Source: DASRHT01 sp035293765
GTDB lineage: Bacteria > Chloroflexota > Ktedonobacteria > Ktedonobacterales > Ktedonobacteraceae
Length of the DNA stretch: 64,000 nt
Assembly (NCBI GenBank): GCA_035293765.1
Contig: DATGMF010000025.1
Coordinates: 96,505-160,504, forward strand
Direction: 5' to 3'
The notes beneath the pieces are model-generated. The model was not told the origin of the DNA. It did not search any database and saw only the letters and a program-made list of their open reading frames with translations. Position 1 is the stretch's first letter. Each line of letters starts with the position of its first letter. The position numbers and the translations under genes are program-made. This document shows positions 9,266-18,058 of the stretch, piece after piece.

Positions 9266-9551
9266 ATCGTGGGAGTTGCCCTACAATTTGCAGCAAGATT
9301 CCTCTATGTTAGATACGAATGGTACCGGCTGATATATACACGTTTTAAAGTGCTTTCGGGGTCCTGATAAAATCTGTGACATCAATGTGATGGGAAAGTG
9401 CCTGGCTGTGACACGGGTGCAACATTTTTCGCGTGTAATGCTAAGGGTGAAGGAATATATGGCATGAAGCTTGCCCATAGTTCGATAGATGCATGTTGGG
9501 GCAGAGAGGCCAAGCTATCAACAGGATTTTTTTATTGGAGGATGCATATTT

Positions 9552-10751
9552 ATGATGAATAGTCGGAAAGCATATCTTGCGCTGGGCATGGCGACGCTGG
9601 CTTTTATCGTCTCGTTTGCCGCCTGGTCACTACTATCGTCGCTGGCTCCTCAGCTTCAGCAGCAGTATCGGATCGATGATTTCTGGATTAGCGTGATCAT
9701 CGCGGTTCCGGTGATCCTGGGATCGCTGGCGCGCATCCCTATGGGCATATTGACAGATCGTTTTGGCGGGCGCAGGATGATGACCGGGTTGCTGCTCTTC
9801 TCGGTTATTCCTTTGCTGGGGATGACGACAGCGGCAAATATGGCGGGCTTTCTTATCTGGGGCTTTTTCCTGGGAGTGGTTGGCAGTAGCTTCGCTATTG
9901 GAGTGCCGTATGTCAATCGCTGGTTTACGCCGGAGCGGCAAGGGCTGGTGGTGGGGATCTTTGGGATGGGCAATATCGGCACCGCGATCAGCGCGCGTTT
10001 TGCCCCGCAAATTGCTCGGACCACAGGTAACTGGCAGTCGGTATTTTTCATCTCTGCTGCTATTGTCTTAGTAATGGCGATTGCTTTTTATCTGCTAGCC
10101 GGAGAGGAGTCCCGACCAACCGGTCCTGTGAAGACTATAGGCCAGCAACTGGCGCTGCTGAGACGAGAGCGCCTGGCGTGGCTGTTCAGCCTGTTCTACT
10201 TTGTAACCTTTGGCGGTTTTGTCGCCTTTAGCCTCTATCTACCTAAATTGCTGGTTGATAACTTTGGCCTGGATAAACTGGATGCCGGCAATCGGGCCGC
10301 CGGATTTGTGGTTCTGGCGACGCTGGCGCGACCTGTGGGAGGCTGGCTTGCTGATAGGATCGGGGGAGCGAACGTCCTCTACGCAGTCTTCGCCATCACG
10401 CCGGTGATGGCGCTCATTCTGGCCTTTCAGCCCGGCATAATTCTTTTAACCTTCTGTTTCCTGGTGCTTGCGGCGTTCCTGGGCCTGGGCAATGGAGCTG
10501 TCTTCAAGCTGGTGCCGCAGCATTTTGCCAAAGAGGCCGGGACGGTCACCGGCCTGGTTGGGGCTGCCGGGGGGCTGGGAGGGTTTTTCCCGCCGATTGT
10601 CATGGGCGTTGTCAAGACGACGATGGGCAGTTATGCGCTGGGCTACATTCTGCTAGCTGCCGTGGCGGCGGGTTGCCTGGTCGTGGCATTCCTGGTGCTG
10701 AGGCCAGCGCGCAGCAGCGCAGAATCGGTTTTGCGCCGGCGGCAAGTGTAG
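9552..10751 (+). CDS. narK: MFS nitrate/nitrite transporter NarK
   Basis: A 399-residue major facilitator protein with 12 predicted helices. RIPMGILTDRFGGRR is the cytoplasmic loop motif. Near the C-terminus GNGAVFKLVPQHF and GLVGAAGGLGGFFPP form the nitrate-signature region of the NarK/NRT2 family. It should import nitrate, or exchange nitrate and nitrite, across the cytoplasmic membrane. The ATG at 9552 has GGAGG ten bases upstream; the frame is open further upstream without a ribosome site. It is divergent from the molybdoenzyme operon, which suggests shared control, although no known nitrate-regulator site was recognised in the spacer. Confidence 0.93.
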   Translation: MMNSRKAYLALGMATLAFIVSFAAWSLLSSLAPQLQQQYRIDDFWISVIIAVPVILGSLARIPMGILTDRFGGRRMMTGLLLFSVIPLLGMTTAANMAGFLIWGFFLGVVGSSFAIGVPYVNRWFTPERQGLVVGIFGMGNIGTAISARFAPQIARTTGNWQSVFFISAAIVLVMAIAFYLLAGEESRPTGPVKTIGQQLALLRRERLAWLFSLFYFVTFGGFVAFSLYLPKLLVDNFGLDKLDAGNRAAGFVVLATLARPVGGWLADRIGGANVLYAVFAITPVMALILAFQPGIILLTFCFLVLAAFLGLGNGAVFKLVPQHFAKEAGTVTGLVGAAGGLGGFFPPIVMGVVKTTMGSYALGYILLAAVAAGCLVVAFLVLRPARSSAESVLRRRQV

Positions 10752-11154
10752 CCTGGTTATACAGGCCAAATAGGGGTGTTTGTTACCTTTTCAGGTGCCA
10801 AACGTCCCTCAAATCAAGATCAATGTGACACATATCAGTATAGTGCGTGCCCAGATGATGGGATCGTTACTTTTTTAAGCTTTCCAATAATCACGCAAAA
10901 GCTATAGCTGGAAGCCCTGACCTGATGAGGTATCTCAGCTTTAGATGCACTCATCCAGGCTCTCGTTTGTCAATCTATGCTGCCTGTAACATCTGCAATG
11001 ACTATGGCGTGTAGTAGGCGTTATAATGATCGATGATATAGAGTGCGATGAATGCTGAAGGGGTTCCTGGTACATCTCATATCGTTGTTAAACGGGCGAA
11101 GAATTATAGCTGCCATGTGATCGAGAAAAGCACATTTTTCTATGCAGATAAGGA
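10752..11154. other. intergenic region, no gene seen
   Basis: About 400 bases between narK and the GT-C gene. No convincing coding frame, RNA gene or strong terminator is seen. A 37-codon frame at 11050-11163 lacks a ribosome site and was not accepted. The region presumably holds the promoter for the downstream transferase. Confidence 0.5.
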
Positions 11155-12975
11155 ATGTTAGACGTGAGATGGTACAAAATCTTCAACGGCCATAATACCT
11201 ATCAGGAACGAATGGGATATGACAGATCAAACGGGCTTTTAAAATATTTCCCTTTTGTGCCTCTATTTATGGTGTTATGCTCTGTGATCCTGGTTGGAGT
11301 GATCATGCCCTTACGGGGGTTCCTTTTTTTTCAAGTCTTTCCGGGAACATTGCTTGGCGCCCGGTTGCTGGGACTGACGCGCAGACTTTTTCCTAAAATT
11401 GCTATGGTTCCGCCAGTTCATAATCATCTGCCGGTGCCGATGGATACATTCTGGGCTGCTCGCAAAGAAGTCATCCTGCTCTTTGCCGCGTTTGTGATGC
11501 TCTGTGTATTTTATGTACTGGCCGTGCGTATACTGCCAAAGTATATTACCGCGCGCTACATTTTCCTCTCAACGCTCCTGTTAGGGGTGGTCTATGTGTT
11601 TCTCCCCATCGTCACATCCCAGGACATTTTCTCCTATGTTGGTTACGCCAGGTTGGGATTGATTTACCATCTGAATCCATTGACGGCAGTGCCTGCGGCT
11701 ATCCCCGATGATCCCATCTATCCCTATATTTTCTGGGTTCATCAGCCCTCGGCCTACGGACCCGTCTGGGCAATTATCACGGAATTTTTGCAGTGGATAA
11801 CTCTAACTCTGGGCCTGAAGAGCATTATAGGCATGGTCTTGCCTCTGCGCCTGTTTGGACTATTGACGCATCTTGGTTCCACCTGGCTGATCTGGTCCAT
11901 TAGCGGGCGTTTGCAAGCCTATAATGAAGCGATCTCGTGGCGCAGGCGGCTGATGGGTACGCTGGCTTTCGGCTGGAATCCGCTCTTGCTCTATGAGGCG
12001 TGTTCTAATGCGCATAATGATGGCGTTGTGCTTTTTTTCATCTTGCTTGCCATCTGGTCGCTATTGCCAGGAAGGCGCGGGGGAACGTACAATTATCTGC
12101 TGGCCGCGACATTTCTTGTGCTGGCAGCCTGCATTAAGATAACGTTTGTGCTCCTCTTTCCCGGTCTGTTGCTCTATATATGGGCGCAGCAGCCACGGCG
12201 CTGGCATAGTATTGCCCTCTCTGCTCTGGTGTACATTGGTGCATTTATTGCTCTCTATGCTCCCTTCTGGCAGGGCGGTGCAGTGCTTCATGTGCTGAGC
12301 ATTAATCCTGGCGTCACGCGCGCCATCAACAGCCTGTATGATACCCTGGTGCATCTTGATGTCAGTTTGAAGGGCAAACAGTTTCTTGTGACCTCATCCG
12401 ATGTTGGCACGCATACGGAGATCGTGTCGCATCAGATAAGCATGGTGCTTTTTATCATCGTCTATGCGATAGTATGTCTCGGTGCGCTCACTGTGCGCTG
12501 GAGGTTGCGCTCACTGCCGTCGCTCATCCGCTGGATGGCGCTGGCCTGGCTGCTCTACTGCCTGGTCGGTTCTCCCTGGTTCTGGTCCTGGTACCTGGTT
12601 GCTTTCCTGGGACTGGCCGCGCTTATCATTACAATAAGTACGGAGGAACAGCCGATACTGGGCGTTATTCGGGTGCCCTTAGCGTTGTCGTTGCTCACGT
12701 TCAGTATGCTAACCCTCTACTGCTTCGCGACCTGGGCCGGGCGTAGTTATATCCCGTTCCCACGATTGGCATTCTTCCAATGGGCCTATTTGCGGGGCGT
12801 CTGGGCCTGGTTCTTCCTCATACCTGCGATCCATAGAGAATCGCTGCTGAAACTTTTCCGCTGGAGAAACAGAGTATTCTCGCTCAATGAAAGATGGGTG
12901 CCAGGGATAGTGTCCGCAGGGGAAGCTCGCGAAATAGTGAGCTCTACCAGATCTGTTAGTTCAAAAGGCGGCTAA
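11155..12975 (+). CDS. GT-C polyprenol-phosphomannose-dependent mannosyltransferase-like protein
   Basis: A 606-residue integral membrane protein with a dozen or more hydrophobic helices. Its large external-loop motif (TSQDIFSYVGYARLG, NPLT, HQPSAYGPVWA) matches the DxxSY / SPYGP pattern of the MptA/MptB alpha-1,6-mannosyltransferase family, GT-C enzymes that use lipid-linked sugar donors on the outer face of the membrane. The start is uncertain: the ATG at 11155 sits close to AAGGA, and a GTG at 11164 or an ATG at 11215 are alternatives. It is a single gene with a convergent terminator after it. The acceptor glycan cannot be told from sequence. Confidence 0.75.
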   Translation: MLDVRWYKIFNGHNTYQERMGYDRSNGLLKYFPFVPLFMVLCSVILVGVIMPLRGFLFFQVFPGTLLGARLLGLTRRLFPKIAMVPPVHNHLPVPMDTFWAARKEVILLFAAFVMLCVFYVLAVRILPKYITARYIFLSTLLLGVVYVFLPIVTSQDIFSYVGYARLGLIYHLNPLTAVPAAIPDDPIYPYIFWVHQPSAYGPVWAIITEFLQWITLTLGLKSIIGMVLPLRLFGLLTHLGSTWLIWSISGRLQAYNEAISWRRRLMGTLAFGWNPLLLYEACSNAHNDGVVLFFILLAIWSLLPGRRGGTYNYLLAATFLVLAACIKITFVLLFPGLLLYIWAQQPRRWHSIALSALVYIGAFIALYAPFWQGGAVLHVLSINPGVTRAINSLYDTLVHLDVSLKGKQFLVTSSDVGTHTEIVSHQISMVLFIIVYAIVCLGALTVRWRLRSLPSLIRWMALAWLLYCLVGSPWFWSWYLVAFLGLAALIITISTEEQPILGVIRVPLALSLLTFSMLTLYCFATWAGRSYIPFPRLAFFQWAYLRGVWAWFFLIPAIHRESLLKLFRWRNRVFSLNERWVPGIVSAGEAREIVSSTRSVSSKGG

Positions 12976-12988
12976 CGAAGCGCAAGGC

Positions 12989-13025
12989 AAGGGGACCGGG
13001 ATGTATGGTAGATACCGGTCCTCTT
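12989..13025. terminator. bidirectional terminator between GT-C gene and sat
   Basis: An 11-bp stem (AAGGGGACCGG with CCGGTCCTCTT, one G-U pair) with a 15-base loop lies between two convergent genes. T-rich sequence follows on the plus strand, and the A-rich left arm gives a T-rich end on the minus strand. Confidence 0.65.
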
Positions 13026-13049
13026 GTTATTTATAGCTATCAGGAATTC

Positions 13050-14207
13050 TTACTGGCGCATCGCTCCAATCAGTATTTGAGCCACCTCGGGTCGCGAGAA
13101 CTCGCGCGGCGGCATGATGCCTGATTGCAACATCTGGCGCACTTTTGTTCCGCTTAACGTGACGTGCTGATCGTCTTTATGGGGGCAAGTTTTAGATGAA
13201 GCCATAGACTCGCAGGTGCGACAGAAGAAGGTATGGTCAAAGAACATAGGGGTGATACCCAGTTTGACGGGATCGAATTCGGAGAAGATCGTGTGCGCGT
13301 CATATGTACCATAGTAGTTGCCAACGCCAGCATGGTCACGACCAACGATAAAATGGGAGCAGCCGTAGTTTTTGCGCATCAGCGCGTGAAAGATCGCTTC
13401 GCGCGGCCCTGCGTAGCGCATGGCGGCTGGCAAGACGCCGAGCAGCACTCTCTCGACCGGATAGTAGTGTTCCAGGAGGACTTCGTAGCAGCGCATACGC
13501 ACGTCGGCAGGAATATCATCGCTCTTGGTATCGCCGACCAGAGGATGAAGATACAGGCCATCGACCGTCTCCAGCGCGCACTTCTGGATATACTCGTGAG
13601 CGCGGTGGACGGGGTTGCGCGTCTGAAAACCAACTACCCGTCTCCAGCCCCGTTCCGCGAAACGCTGGCGCGATTGCTCTGGAGTATAGCGATATTGCGC
13701 AAAGATTTGTTGTTGCAAAGCAAGTACGCGCACCGGGCCGCCCAGGAGCACCTCGCCCTGTTGGTACAGCACCCGTACCCCCGGATGAGCCTCTTCGAGC
13801 GTGCGGTATACGTTGCTGGCCTCTAGCTGCTTATCATAGCCATACTTTTCTTGCAGCGTCATTACCGCCTGTACTGTGCCTTTGTCATCGACCAGGGCAA
13901 TTTGCGCCCCCTCTTTAAGCGTCCTGGCCTGCTCCGTGGTCGTTGCCAGGGTGATGGGGATCGACCAGGGGAGGCCATTGCTCAGGTGCATGGTCTTGAC
14001 AACGCTCAGGTAGTCGGCCTGTGTCATAAAGCCGTTGAGGGGGCTGTAGGCGCCGTTTGCCAGCATTTCCAGATCGGCTAACTGGCGAGAGCCAACGGTA
14101 AGCTGTGGCAGGCTGGAGGCTCGCTCTGTTAACTCTGCCCGCTCTTGCTCGCCTGCCAGATTGACAACAAGTGTTCCCCCATGAGGTGCAATCAAACGTT
14201 CTACCAT
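13050..14207 (-). CDS. sat: sulfate adenylyltransferase (ATP sulfurylase)
   Basis: A 385-residue ATP sulfurylase that makes adenosine phosphosulfate from ATP and sulfate. The active-site motif QTRNPVHRAHE and the GRDHAGVGNYYG motif are both intact, and a C-terminal CRTCESMASSKTCPH segment is the zinc-type site of the monofunctional bacterial family. It lies 48 bases downstream of the APS kinase gene on the same strand, so the two probably form PAPS in sequence. No APS or PAPS reductase is nearby, so the product may serve sulfation rather than, or in addition to, cysteine synthesis. Confidence 0.96.
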   Translation of the reverse strand: MVERLIAPHGGTLVVNLAGEQERAELTERASSLPQLTVGSRQLADLEMLANGAYSPLNGFMTQADYLSVVKTMHLSNGLPWSIPITLATTTEQARTLKEGAQIALVDDKGTVQAVMTLQEKYGYDKQLEASNVYRTLEEAHPGVRVLYQQGEVLLGGPVRVLALQQQIFAQYRYTPEQSRQRFAERGWRRVVGFQTRNPVHRAHEYIQKCALETVDGLYLHPLVGDTKSDDIPADVRMRCYEVLLEHYYPVERVLLGVLPAAMRYAGPREAIFHALMRKNYGCSHFIVGRDHAGVGNYYGTYDAHTIFSEFDPVKLGITPMFFDHTFFCRTCESMASSKTCPHKDDQHVTLSGTKVRQMLQSGIMPPREFSRPEVAQILIGAMRQ

Positions 14208-14255
14208 GTTCTTTCTTTCTATGATGGTTAAAATAAAAAGTCCGGCGTGGTGGCG

Positions 14256-14840
14256 TTATCCCAGGATACTCGTTGCATCATGAGCTTTTTCGAAATCGTG
14301 TAGAATTTCTGGTTCAAGGTAGCCGAGCTCAACCAGGCGAGCAAGGATATGTCCTACGCTCTCATCCTGCGTCTCTTTGTCGGTCTCGATGACTAACTCG
14401 GGATTTTCGGGTTCCTCATAGGGGTCGTCAACGCCAGTGAAACCCGTAATTTTGCCCTCATCAACCAGTTTATAGAGGCCCTTGACATCGCGTTTGCGGC
14501 AGACTTCGATGGGGCACTTCACATAGACTTCAACAAAGTTCCCGATTTCTTTACGCGCCCATTCTCTTGCTTCTCTGTAAGGAGAAATGGCGGCAGAGAT
14601 ACAGGCAACGCCATTACGGGTCAGCAAGCTGCACACGAAGGCGATGCGCTTAATATTGGTATCGCGATCCTCGCGGCTAAAGCCGAGCCCTTTGCTTAAA
14701 TGGGTGCGCACGATATCACCATCCAGGATCTCTACTTTGTATCCATGTTGTTTTAACCGACGCGCAATGGCCTCCGAGAGCGTGCTTTTGCCCGCCCCGG
14801 AAAGGCCGGTAAACCAGATAGTAAACCCGATATGCGCCAT
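14256..14840 (-). CDS. cysC: adenylylsulfate (APS) kinase
   Basis: A 194-residue cytoplasmic kinase that phosphorylates APS to PAPS. Walker A is TGLSGAGKST (about 11-20). The family motifs DGDIVR, LGFSREDRDTNIKRI, SPYREAREWAR and FVEVYVKCPIEVCRKRDVKGLY are complete. The ATG at 14840 is chosen because a GAGGAG site lies about 8 bases upstream; the open frame extends 36 codons further without one. It sits between a beta-propeller gene (52 bases upstream) and sat (48 bases downstream) on one strand, an apparent three-gene operon. Confidence 0.96.
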   Translation of the reverse strand: MAHIGFTIWFTGLSGAGKSTLSEAIARRLKQHGYKVEILDGDIVRTHLSKGLGFSREDRDTNIKRIAFVCSLLTRNGVACISAAISPYREAREWARKEIGNFVEVYVKCPIEVCRKRDVKGLYKLVDEGKITGFTGVDDPYEEPENPELVIETDKETQDESVGHILARLVELGYLEPEILHDFEKAHDATSILG

Positions 14841-14892
14841 GTTTGTTATCTCCTCTTTTGGTGTTTTTATCGTAAAGTGGGGCCTTTTATGA

Positions 14893-15840
14893 TTATACGA
14901 CATTGGCTTCGTAGAGACGCCATTCTGGATCGATGTCGAAGCGAGCAATGGCCTTCTCCCCTAGCAGGCCGCGCCGCAGGGAAACACGCGAGTTCTTGCC
15001 ATCGACCAGCAGCCAGGTGTCGAGTCGCTGATTGTAGCTGCAATCCTGTAGCCAACTCGTTCCCCCATCTACTTCCGCCTTGATCTGCCCGCGCTCGCTC
15101 TGCTGATCTAATTGGACCAGCAGGGCTCTGCCGCGCACGGTGTCCGCGACGGTGAAGTGCTCTGCGTCCAGGATGCGGATCGAGTGGGGATGATCCAGGT
15201 TCTCCAACACAGGCAGCCAGGCGCCCGTTGCGCGGTCAATCACAATCACCATCCCCTGGTGGAAGAGGGAGGCCAGGACACGCCCATCGGGGAGCTCAGC
15301 AACTGAATTGACATGGGTTGTTTGACTGAGCGTGCCGTATTTGATGGTGCGATGGTCGGCTGATTTGTCTAACTCTCGTCGTTGGCCGGTTGGCGTCAAC
15401 TCAAAACCATGATCGGTAGCCCACCAGCTCCATAAAATCTCGCCATGACGGTCGAATTCCAGCAAGAGATCCAGGCCGGTGCTCGCCACAAGGTAGCCGC
15501 GCCGGGTGCGCGAAATGGAGTGGAGAGCATTGAAAAGCGGCGAAGTGATAACGCCGGGCCGGATGGTATCAAGTCGGGTGTCCACTTCATAAATGCGGTC
15601 AAACGCGGTAATGAGCATGCCGTGTTCTGACTCTACCATACCAGCCGCCATAGCGAGGTCAATCGTCTTCTGGGTACACCCCAGATTGTCAATCAAGCAA
15701 AGCAGGCCCCCCAGGTCTTCCTCAGGCTTCTGATAGCTTCCCCGTACGGTGAGAGGGCACTGAAGCTGCTGGCCCGTTGTGGACCAGTGCTTTTTAAGAG
15801 CGGAGTGCCGGGTGGAAATGCAACTGAGTAGTAATCTCAT
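14893..15840 (-). CDS. beta-propeller protein, arylsulfotransferase/NHL-like, upstream of cysC-sat
   Basis: A 315-residue protein without a signal peptide or membrane segment. It has repeated blade-like strands (GYLVASTGLDLLLEFDRHGEILW, VAELPDGRVLASLFHQGMVIVIDRATG, LDAEHFTVADTVRGRALLVQLD) of a six-bladed propeller, with patterns shared by arylsulfotransferase-like and NHL proteins. It is the first gene of the operon with cysC and sat. This makes use of, or response to, PAPS an attractive but unproven role. No catalytic motif could be assigned with confidence. The ATG at 15840 has only a weak ribosome site, so the start is uncertain. Confidence 0.7.
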   Translation of the reverse strand: MRLLLSCISTRHSALKKHWSTTGQQLQCPLTVRGSYQKPEEDLGGLLCLIDNLGCTQKTIDLAMAAGMVESEHGMLITAFDRIYEVDTRLDTIRPGVITSPLFNALHSISRTRRGYLVASTGLDLLLEFDRHGEILWSWWATDHGFELTPTGQRRELDKSADHRTIKYGTLSQTTHVNSVAELPDGRVLASLFHQGMVIVIDRATGAWLPVLENLDHPHSIRILDAEHFTVADTVRGRALLVQLDQQSERGQIKAEVDGGTSWLQDCSYNQRLDTWLLVDGKNSRVSLRRGLLGEKAIARFDIDPEWRLYEANVV

Positions 15841-16128
15841 GGGACGTTTTGCAGCCCTTTCTTCACGAACGATTGTTGACTTAGTTGATCAACATACATC
15901 ACTATCTACGTCGAGTATACTGAAGAACGATAGTGTTGTCAATGCTGCTTTATGGGGCCTATCGGTGCGATCCAGGTCAATTACCATCTTTGAAACTCTG
16001 TCGTGATATTTATATTTTTACATTTGGGTAAACAACAAAGCATATAATAAGTGAAAAAGGGCAGTTCTGGTTTTCATCAAAGAAAATCAATGGGATATTG
16101 CTTGTTTTCTTGCGGAAGGAGAAAATAT

Positions 16129-16329
16129 ATGTCCAGGCCGAGTCCGAGGAAAATTGCTCGTCAAAACAAGAAAAACAAACGAAAAACGTTACACCGGAAG
16201 AATCAAAAAAATATGCATTATTCCTCTTCTCTTTTATCGACTTTTCCCGCTGAATCAATTGGTGCGCCTGCTGCCGGTACCAATTGGTTAGGTCAGAAAT
16301 TGGCATCGTTTTTAAGAATTCGTAAATAG
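16129..16329 (+). CDS. small basic protein, unknown
   Basis: A 66-residue protein whose first 30 residues are very rich in Lys and Arg (MSRPSPRKIARQNKKNKRK), followed by a hydrophobic/neutral stretch and a basic end (LRIRK). An AAGGAG site lies 7 bases before the ATG, which supports a real start over the longer frame that opens at 16051. It could be a nucleic-acid-binding or small cationic peptide, but no family is recognised. It is followed by a strong stem-loop at 16417. The AT content is higher than in its neighbours. Confidence 0.5.
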   Translation: MSRPSPRKIARQNKKNKRKTLHRKNQKNMHYSSSLLSTFPAESIGAPAAGTNWLGQKLASFLRIRK

Positions 16330-16416
16330 GCCCAATTAGCAAAGGAGCGTTTATCAATTGGCCTGTCAGTGTGATCCTGATGAACGCTAATAGGCCATTG
16401 AGGTAAGAGAGTGGAG

Positions 16417-16471
16417 GAATAAGGGAAGAGCGCGGCAGCCTTGACAAGGTTGCCGCGCTCTTCCCTTATTC
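16417..16471. terminator. long perfect stem-loop between convergent genes
   Basis: A 21-bp perfect outer stem (AATAAGGGAAGAGCGCGGCA and its complement, plus one flanking G-C pair) continues through a G-U pair into CCTT-GAC-AAGG. It lies between a plus-strand small gene and a minus-strand gene. No clear T-run follows, but the AT-rich ends of the arms could serve. It is a probable bidirectional terminator. Confidence 0.6.
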
Positions 16472-16590
16472 GCTTGGTTACACTGTAATTCTAATTACGT
16501 TGTAATTCCTACACTAAAGTGGCTACGAATGCCGCGCTACTCACGACAGACTACAAGTCCAGCCTTTTATCACGTCCTTGCGGGGGACTA

Positions 16591-17133
16591 TCAGGCTCGA
16601 CACTGCCACTCTCTCCAACTGTACCCATCCCGCACGAAGATTGCATGCGCGGCCTGAATATTTGCTCGCGCGTTATAGGGCGAAGCTCCAGCTTGCGGCG
16701 TCGTCATCCAGGTGCTGGGATAGAGGATCTGGAAGACCCCCATCGCGTGGCTTCCCAGCACGGGCTGGGGATTGTAGGCATAAGGATTGAAGCCCGATTC
16801 GCAGCGCGCAATATTCATTGCGGAAGGTGCGTATGGCCCAAAGACCTCATAAATCATACTTGTCACGCTTGCATTACCATTGGTGACTGCGCCATGCTGT
16901 GTGATGGTGCTGGCTTTGTTACTGCTCGCACGACTCTGTGCCTGAACGTTACTCTGCAACATGTTGCTACGGACATTGCTGTGAACCGATGCGCCAGCAA
17001 GCGTATGCGCCTGCGCAGCAGGTACGCTCATGCCCAGCAGCATTGCCAGAAACAGCACTACAAAAATCCCTACGACGCCGAGTTTACCGGTAGACAAACC
17101 ATGCGGTTGTACTGTTCTCCTGATGTCCAACAT
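16591..17133 (-). CDS. secreted lysozyme-like (transglycosylase SLT) protein
   Basis: A 180-residue protein with an N-terminal membrane or signal segment (about 18-42, ending AAQAHT). A low-complexity Ser/Asn/Gln linker follows, then a C-terminal lysozyme-like domain of about 90 residues. The probable catalytic glutamate is in IARCESGFNPYA, followed by GVFQILYPSTW and a final WREWQC; the two cysteines may form a disulfide. It should act on peptidoglycan outside the membrane, perhaps during growth, branching or sporulation. It is a lone gene. The family call is firm, but the exact bond cut is unknown. Confidence 0.85.
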   Translation of the reverse strand: MLDIRRTVQPHGLSTGKLGVVGIFVVLFLAMLLGMSVPAAQAHTLAGASVHSNVRSNMLQSNVQAQSRASSNKASTITQHGAVTNGNASVTSMIYEVFGPYAPSAMNIARCESGFNPYAYNPQPVLGSHAMGVFQILYPSTWMTTPQAGASPYNARANIQAAHAIFVRDGYSWREWQCRA

Positions 17134-17403
17134 AGCTCCCTCTACTAAAGAAATCCAACTGGTTTACCAGTCCCTCTACTCACTTGTAACCCACAACAAT
17201 CTGTGGACCTGTATTTATCAATTGGGGACGTTTTCATTATAGTTGGTACACAGTGATATGTCATGGAATAGAGTGATATATGACCCAAAACTCCTAATTT
17301 TAGGTAGAGGTTATCCTGGCGGCTTCGCTGGGAAGCCAGTTCAGCTCATATAGCCGGTGTGGAATTTTAGCATTATTTCTGGCTACTTATTGCAATACTC
17401 TTT

Positions 17404-17829
17404 TTAAAGAGAGTCTTTTCTCTCTTCGAGCCATGCACGTAGGTGCTCTTCAAGTGCATTACGTGTCTTACGGAAGGCGGCGAGTTGTTCCTCGGTGGTT
17501 CCTTGAGCAGCAGCAGGATCGGAGAAGCTCCAGTGGATACGTTCAGCCTTTCCAGGAAAGACTGGACAAGCTTCTGCTGCCTGATCGCAGACGGTGATGA
17601 CGACATCAAAAGGCGTTTTCAAAAACTCATTAAGGTGCTTTGATCGATGGTGGCTGATATCGATGCCACGCTCCGCCATTGCTTGTACTGCCAAAGGATT
17701 GACCCGAGACGGTGCGGTCCCGGCGCTTTGCACGTCAATCGTTGCGTGAGAAAGCTCTCGCAGCAATCCCTCGGCCATTTGAGAGCGTGCGGAATTTCCG
17801 GTGCAGAGAATAAGTATGCGCTGTGGCAT
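17404..17829 (-). CDS. arsC: arsenate reductase, thioredoxin-coupled LMW-PTP type
   Basis: A 141-residue low-molecular-weight phosphatase-fold enzyme. The P-loop CTGNSARS places the nucleophile at Cys9 and Arg at 15. Cys81 and Cys88 (VCDQAAEAC) match the resolving pair of the Staphylococcus-type thioredoxin-dependent ArsC, so arsenate reduction is more likely than protein-tyrosine phosphatase activity. The ATG at 17829 begins the conserved fold; the frame is open 14 codons further upstream. No arsR, acr3 or arsB lies next to it, so the efflux partner must be elsewhere. Confidence 0.92.
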   Translation of the reverse strand: MPQRILILCTGNSARSQMAEGLLRELSHATIDVQSAGTAPSRVNPLAVQAMAERGIDISHHRSKHLNEFLKTPFDVVITVCDQAAEACPVFPGKAERIHWSFSDPAAAQGTTEEQLAAFRKTRNALEEHLRAWLEERKDSL

Positions 17830-18058
17830 GTTGCTTCCATCCTTCTCGTTTAGCGTGTTCCGTTTATCCATGTTGCTTTATTGTAGCAGAGCACGTTGAT
17901 CTACTACAAGTGAATAAGTTGTGCTTAGAAACGACGTGTCCCCCTTTATGTATGTCATGCGTAATAATAGAGGAAAGAGGTAAGCACCTCTGTTGTGGAA
18001 AGGCAGAATATTGTGCGTATATTGAACGCTGGTGCGGCCAGAGAAGGGGCGAGTGATT

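Noticed and set aside
11050..11163. 37-codon frame before the GT-C gene
   Set aside because: No ribosome site, no recognisable motif and overlap with the GT-C start.
16010..16447. 145-codon minus-strand frame
   Set aside because: It runs through the long stem-loop at 16417-16471 and opposite the better-marked small gene at 16129; composition is unlike a protein.
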